A stretch of DNA of 64,000 bases, from the NCBI RefSeq assembly GCF_022201045.2, contig NC_068557.1, positions 24,839,501-24,903,500 of the forward strand, in the 5' to 3' direction. The stretch's first letter is position 1. Each line of letters starts with the position of its first letter. The notes beneath the pieces were generated by a model. That model did no database searches. It worked only from the letters and a program-made list of their open reading frames with translations, and was not told the DNA's origin. Below are positions 60,916 through 64,000 of the stretch, in pieces. The translations under genes and the position numbers were made by a program. This stretch comes from Citrus sinensis. Taxonomy: Eukaryota; Streptophyta; Magnoliopsida; Sapindales; Rutaceae.

Positions 60916-63330
60916 ATGGGAGATCATTTTGTATTGCTGGTGGACCGGTTACTAACAGAATCCACCCTTGAAGCTGCAATTCAGGAGAGCAGAAATCGGT
61001 CTATGCAAGCCACACCATTAGCCGTTGATGATTCAAAAGCTGATTACTCTTCTCCAAATGTGGAGTTTGGAGATATTTCGACACCAAGGAAATTGGTAGA
61101 GTGCAGAATTTGCCAGGATGAGGATGCAGATTCAAATATGGAGACTCCATGTTCCTGTTGTGGCAGCTTGAAGGTTAGTTTCTATTTTAACTCGTAATCA
61201 TAAATGCTTTTGTTCAGGTATCTTCTTAGATTCTTAAGTTGTTATTTAAAGTTTTATACTATCCTAAAATTCTTCCCTATAAAGTCTGTCCATGGAAGAA
61301 TTTCATGCTATAGAACAGTTTATTGCCACATGGTGGACTAAATTACAGGCTTTTGGTATCATTGGAGCATGTGAGAAATGTCTATTGTTAATTAACTCCA
61401 ATGCTAGCTACAACATCTATGATCCTCTAATTCGAAATACAGAGTAGTCATTTTTTAATTTGATGGTGATATGGAAGTTACTTTCTGCATGTTGGGAAAG
61501 TAGGGCTTTTTGTTAACATATCATAATATGCAATTATCCAGTCACATTACATACCTAACCTCACAACCACCACGTACATGCCACCAATTCAACTGCATTT
61601 TCACCGTCGTTTTCCCTCAAGATAATTGGAGCCTTCATGTTTGTTTTTGAATAATACATTTAATTCACCAATAGCTGTCTAATTGTAAGGCCATGAAGCA
61701 TGCACTTGATAAAGAGGGCACTGCCTGAATGCAAGTATCTAGACAGAAAGATCTTAAGCTTTAATTATTGTATTCAATTTTTTTTGTCTAATTCGAATTT
61801 TTGTACCTGAAGCATCTAATCTTGGACATAAGTTTCTCAAGTCAGTTTTAAAGGCCTATAAATAATTGATCATATCACTTTTGTAGTCATAACAGTATCC
61901 CTTTAGGTTAATTTGAATTCATTTAATTTGGTGCCTGACAACATACATTGATACTGTCTCGTTTGCAATAATTAAAAAAAAAAAAAAGATATCACAATTT
62001 TCCACTGGATTTTAAAATGAAGAAAACAACCATAATTTGCATAAACTCTGCTACTTATGCAAATGGTAATAGCAAGAAATTTGCTGTGTTCATATCTGAT
62101 GCTTGATTTTTGCAGTATGCTCATCGCAGATGTGTGCAAAGATGGTGCAATGAAAAGGGCAACACTACTTGCGAGATATGCCAACAGGTGGACACTTTTC
62201 CTATACATTTCAATTTTCATCAGCTAATGACTGTATATTCTTTGACTGCACATTTTTATTTGCTGGCAACTTTTCCTTCTTTGGATTTGTGCTTCATTAG
62301 TGCCACATGGTCTCAAAAATTCACATATTCATCATGTTGAACTGTCTGAATTTCAGCAATTCAAGCCTGGTTATACTGCGCCGCCTCCCCTGTTTCAGTT
62401 TGGGAATATTCCAATGAACTTCAGGTAACTCGTCATTTTTATTTTTCCAGTTAAAAATTTTCACCACTGCCTTTCTTTTCATTTTTAACTCCAACTTCAC
62501 CAATTTCTTTAATCAGGGGAAACTGGGAAATCTCCCGAAGAGAGCTAAATAATCCACGAATCATAATGGTTGCAGCTGATCATAGTTTCCTGCAATCTCC
62601 TACCTATGAAGAGTATTCTGCTTCTAACACAAGAAGCATGATATGCTGCCGTTCAATAGCTCTAATTGTAAATTTCTTTCTCCATCTGGGCCAACTTTGG
62701 TTACATCAGACAAGTGAAATTTTCTGTTTTGAACTTTGATGTATGGCAGCATTTAATATTTGTTGACACTGTAAGAATGAAGTTAAGCACACCAACTATT
62801 TAGTTTGATCTTTTTAATGTCATTCTGAGTCCTGACAGACTTCTCTTTGGCAGTTCGTGTTTCTTCTTATCCTACGGCATACCCTACCTGTCATACTAAG
62901 CAGAACCAATGACTATTCCTTCCCAATATTCCTGGTAAGATTACCTTATTTGGATGCTAATTCGGGTAAACAAGATTATGGATTTCTTACTTAAAATAAG
63001 TTTTCTTGTTTTCTGCAGCAGTTGTTCCTAAGGACTGCTGGGATTGTTCTTCCAATCTATGTCATGGTGAAAGCAGTAACTGCTCTTCAGCGCCATCGCT
63101 ACCAACAAGTAAGTTCCCATTAGAGTGAGAGTTTTTACTGTAATTTATCTTTTCTGCAGTATCAATCAAGCATATAAATGCCATGCTCGCTAAGGTTCAT
63201 TTCTTAATTTGATTTTTTTGTTGGTAACCATTAGGTGTCACCAAATTCATCGTTTACTTCATCCGATTCTGATGAAGAAACCGAGCAGTCAAGTCCGCAG
63301 CCTATAGGTCATGTACTTCACGTTCATTAA
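60916..63330 (+). CDS. RING-CH (MARCH-like) membrane E3 ubiquitin ligase
   Basis: Coding exons 60916-61173, 62116-62187, 62357-62424, 62517-62667, 62854-62934, 63019-63108 and 63235-63330 (TAA) join in frame to 271 residues. The start is the first ATG of the exon; upstream in-frame codons are non-ATG. The C4HC3 RING-variant domain runs from [10 protein letters not shown] (about residue 61) through [20 protein letters not shown] to TTCEICQQ (about 110), split by the intron after GSLK. It recruits E2 enzymes to ubiquitinate membrane proteins. A DUF3675-type region ([12 protein letters not shown], then RGNWEIS) follows, then two spans (about [26 protein letters not shown] and [19 protein letters not shown]). 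A Ser/Asp/Glu-rich tail ends it. This is the plant PIT1-like group of membrane RING-v proteins; substrates are not deducible. Confidence 0.9.
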
Positions 63331-64000
63331 ATAAGCTTCTGAAAACGAATCTGTAGCTGGCTTGTAATTTGCCAACCATACTGGAAATATGGGGTTTGCG
63401 AAGAAAAGAATGTTACATCTCATGGTCATCTTTGAGATAAACTAGCAGGCTAGCAGCTCCGGCAACACTTCTGTTGCTGTATATTAATTGAAGTTATAGG
63501 GATCAGCAAATGCCCCTTTGTACATGCATACAATTATATTCAAAATTACCCCAAGTCAAGTAATCAAAGATGGAGCATATAGTGTATATAAGATGTTCCC
63601 ACTACTTGGCAATTGTTTGTGACAGAATAAAGTACTTCAACCACTTGGCCCTATTTGGCCACTTACTGGTTTTGTTGTCACCTTCCTTTTTTTCTTGCTC
63701 TGCACTGGTTATTTAATATTTTACTGGTGCAAAAAAACATGGCTAAAAAAATATGGATCGACAGGCTGCAGAGGGCTAATAGAACAGTAAACTGTAACCC
63801 AGGATTATTGACTTCTTGTAGTCCAATCTTTACTAAGAACACCCACTCCCCTCATAATCAAGCATTGGGGGCGTCCCTCACGAGTCACAATCCAACAAAA
63901 TCGAATTTCATTTGTTGTACAGCAGGCATACATCTTTCGCTTAATCTAGAAACTGATTAATGTTATCATCGGACTTCAACAGATGGTCATTTTGAGAAAA
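63331..64000. other. RING-CH 3'UTR and window edge
   Basis: The 3'UTR probably extends to about 63620-63640 (AATAAAG at about 63627). The frame at 63655-63960 has no recognised content; the sequence to the window end is unassigned. Confidence 0.5.

Noticed and set aside
1..64000. tRNA or rRNA genes
   Set aside because: No clover-leaf with A/B-box sequences and no rRNA-like stretch was noticed on either strand.

Overview
This is eukaryotic nuclear DNA from a flowering plant, most likely a eudicot. It is AT-rich, with GT-AG introns, long intergenic spaces, many small DNA transposons and LTR remnants, and plant-specific families (PILS, FLA, ABCG, MIR319). I cannot name the species from sequence alone; gene structures and element types would fit a woody dicot such as citrus.

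Layout, left to right. 1-4974 (+): last nine exons of an ABCG half-transporter closest to ABCG7, its N-terminus cut by the window edge. 8698-9171 (+): intronless gene for a small, probably plastid-targeted membrane protein. 12165-12336 (-): a MIR319 microRNA hairpin with its own TATA box and a degenerate tandem repeat downstream. 19425-20783 (+): intronless PIN-LIKES (PILS2-type) auxin carrier with a 5'UTR intron. 26040-26822 (+): intronless cytosolic-type ribose-5-phosphate isomerase with all catalytic residues. 39803-43864 (+): nine-exon multi-pass membrane glycoprotein. 44736-45773 (-): fasciclin-like arabinogalactan protein (FLA19/20/21 type), convergent with the previous gene. 60916-63330 (+): seven-exon RING-CH (MARCH-like) E3 ligase with two C-terminal membrane spans and a 5'UTR intron.

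Mobile DNA fills much of the rest. The most informative part is 51066-58073, a dead hAT transposon (TTF-type zinc finger plus hAT dimerisation domain) with recognisable terminal inverted repeats. Two TG...CA solo-LTR-like insertions interrupt it, and a third is nested inside the first of these; each has an exact 5-bp target duplication. Removing the two direct insertions rejoins the transposase reading frame exactly. Other elements are two related 123-bp MITEs (17650, 21852), one of which sits beside its own empty site; a hAT MITE with an exact 8-bp target duplication (38468); two related Harbinger-like MITEs (16508, 24590); several long-TIR elements; a 3-kb TIR element carrying a ~156-bp minisatellite (33323-36354); a LINE RNase H relic (49661); and a perfect 35-bp inverted repeat (6973-7054).

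The genes do not form a pathway. Their order looks like an ancestral block whose Arabidopsis counterparts, as I recall them, are split between At1g711xx and At2g012xx-013xx. No novel defence or biosynthetic system is evident. The novelty lies in the transposon stratigraphy, the perfect hairpin, the repeat-bearing MIR319 locus and the membrane protein of unknown function.
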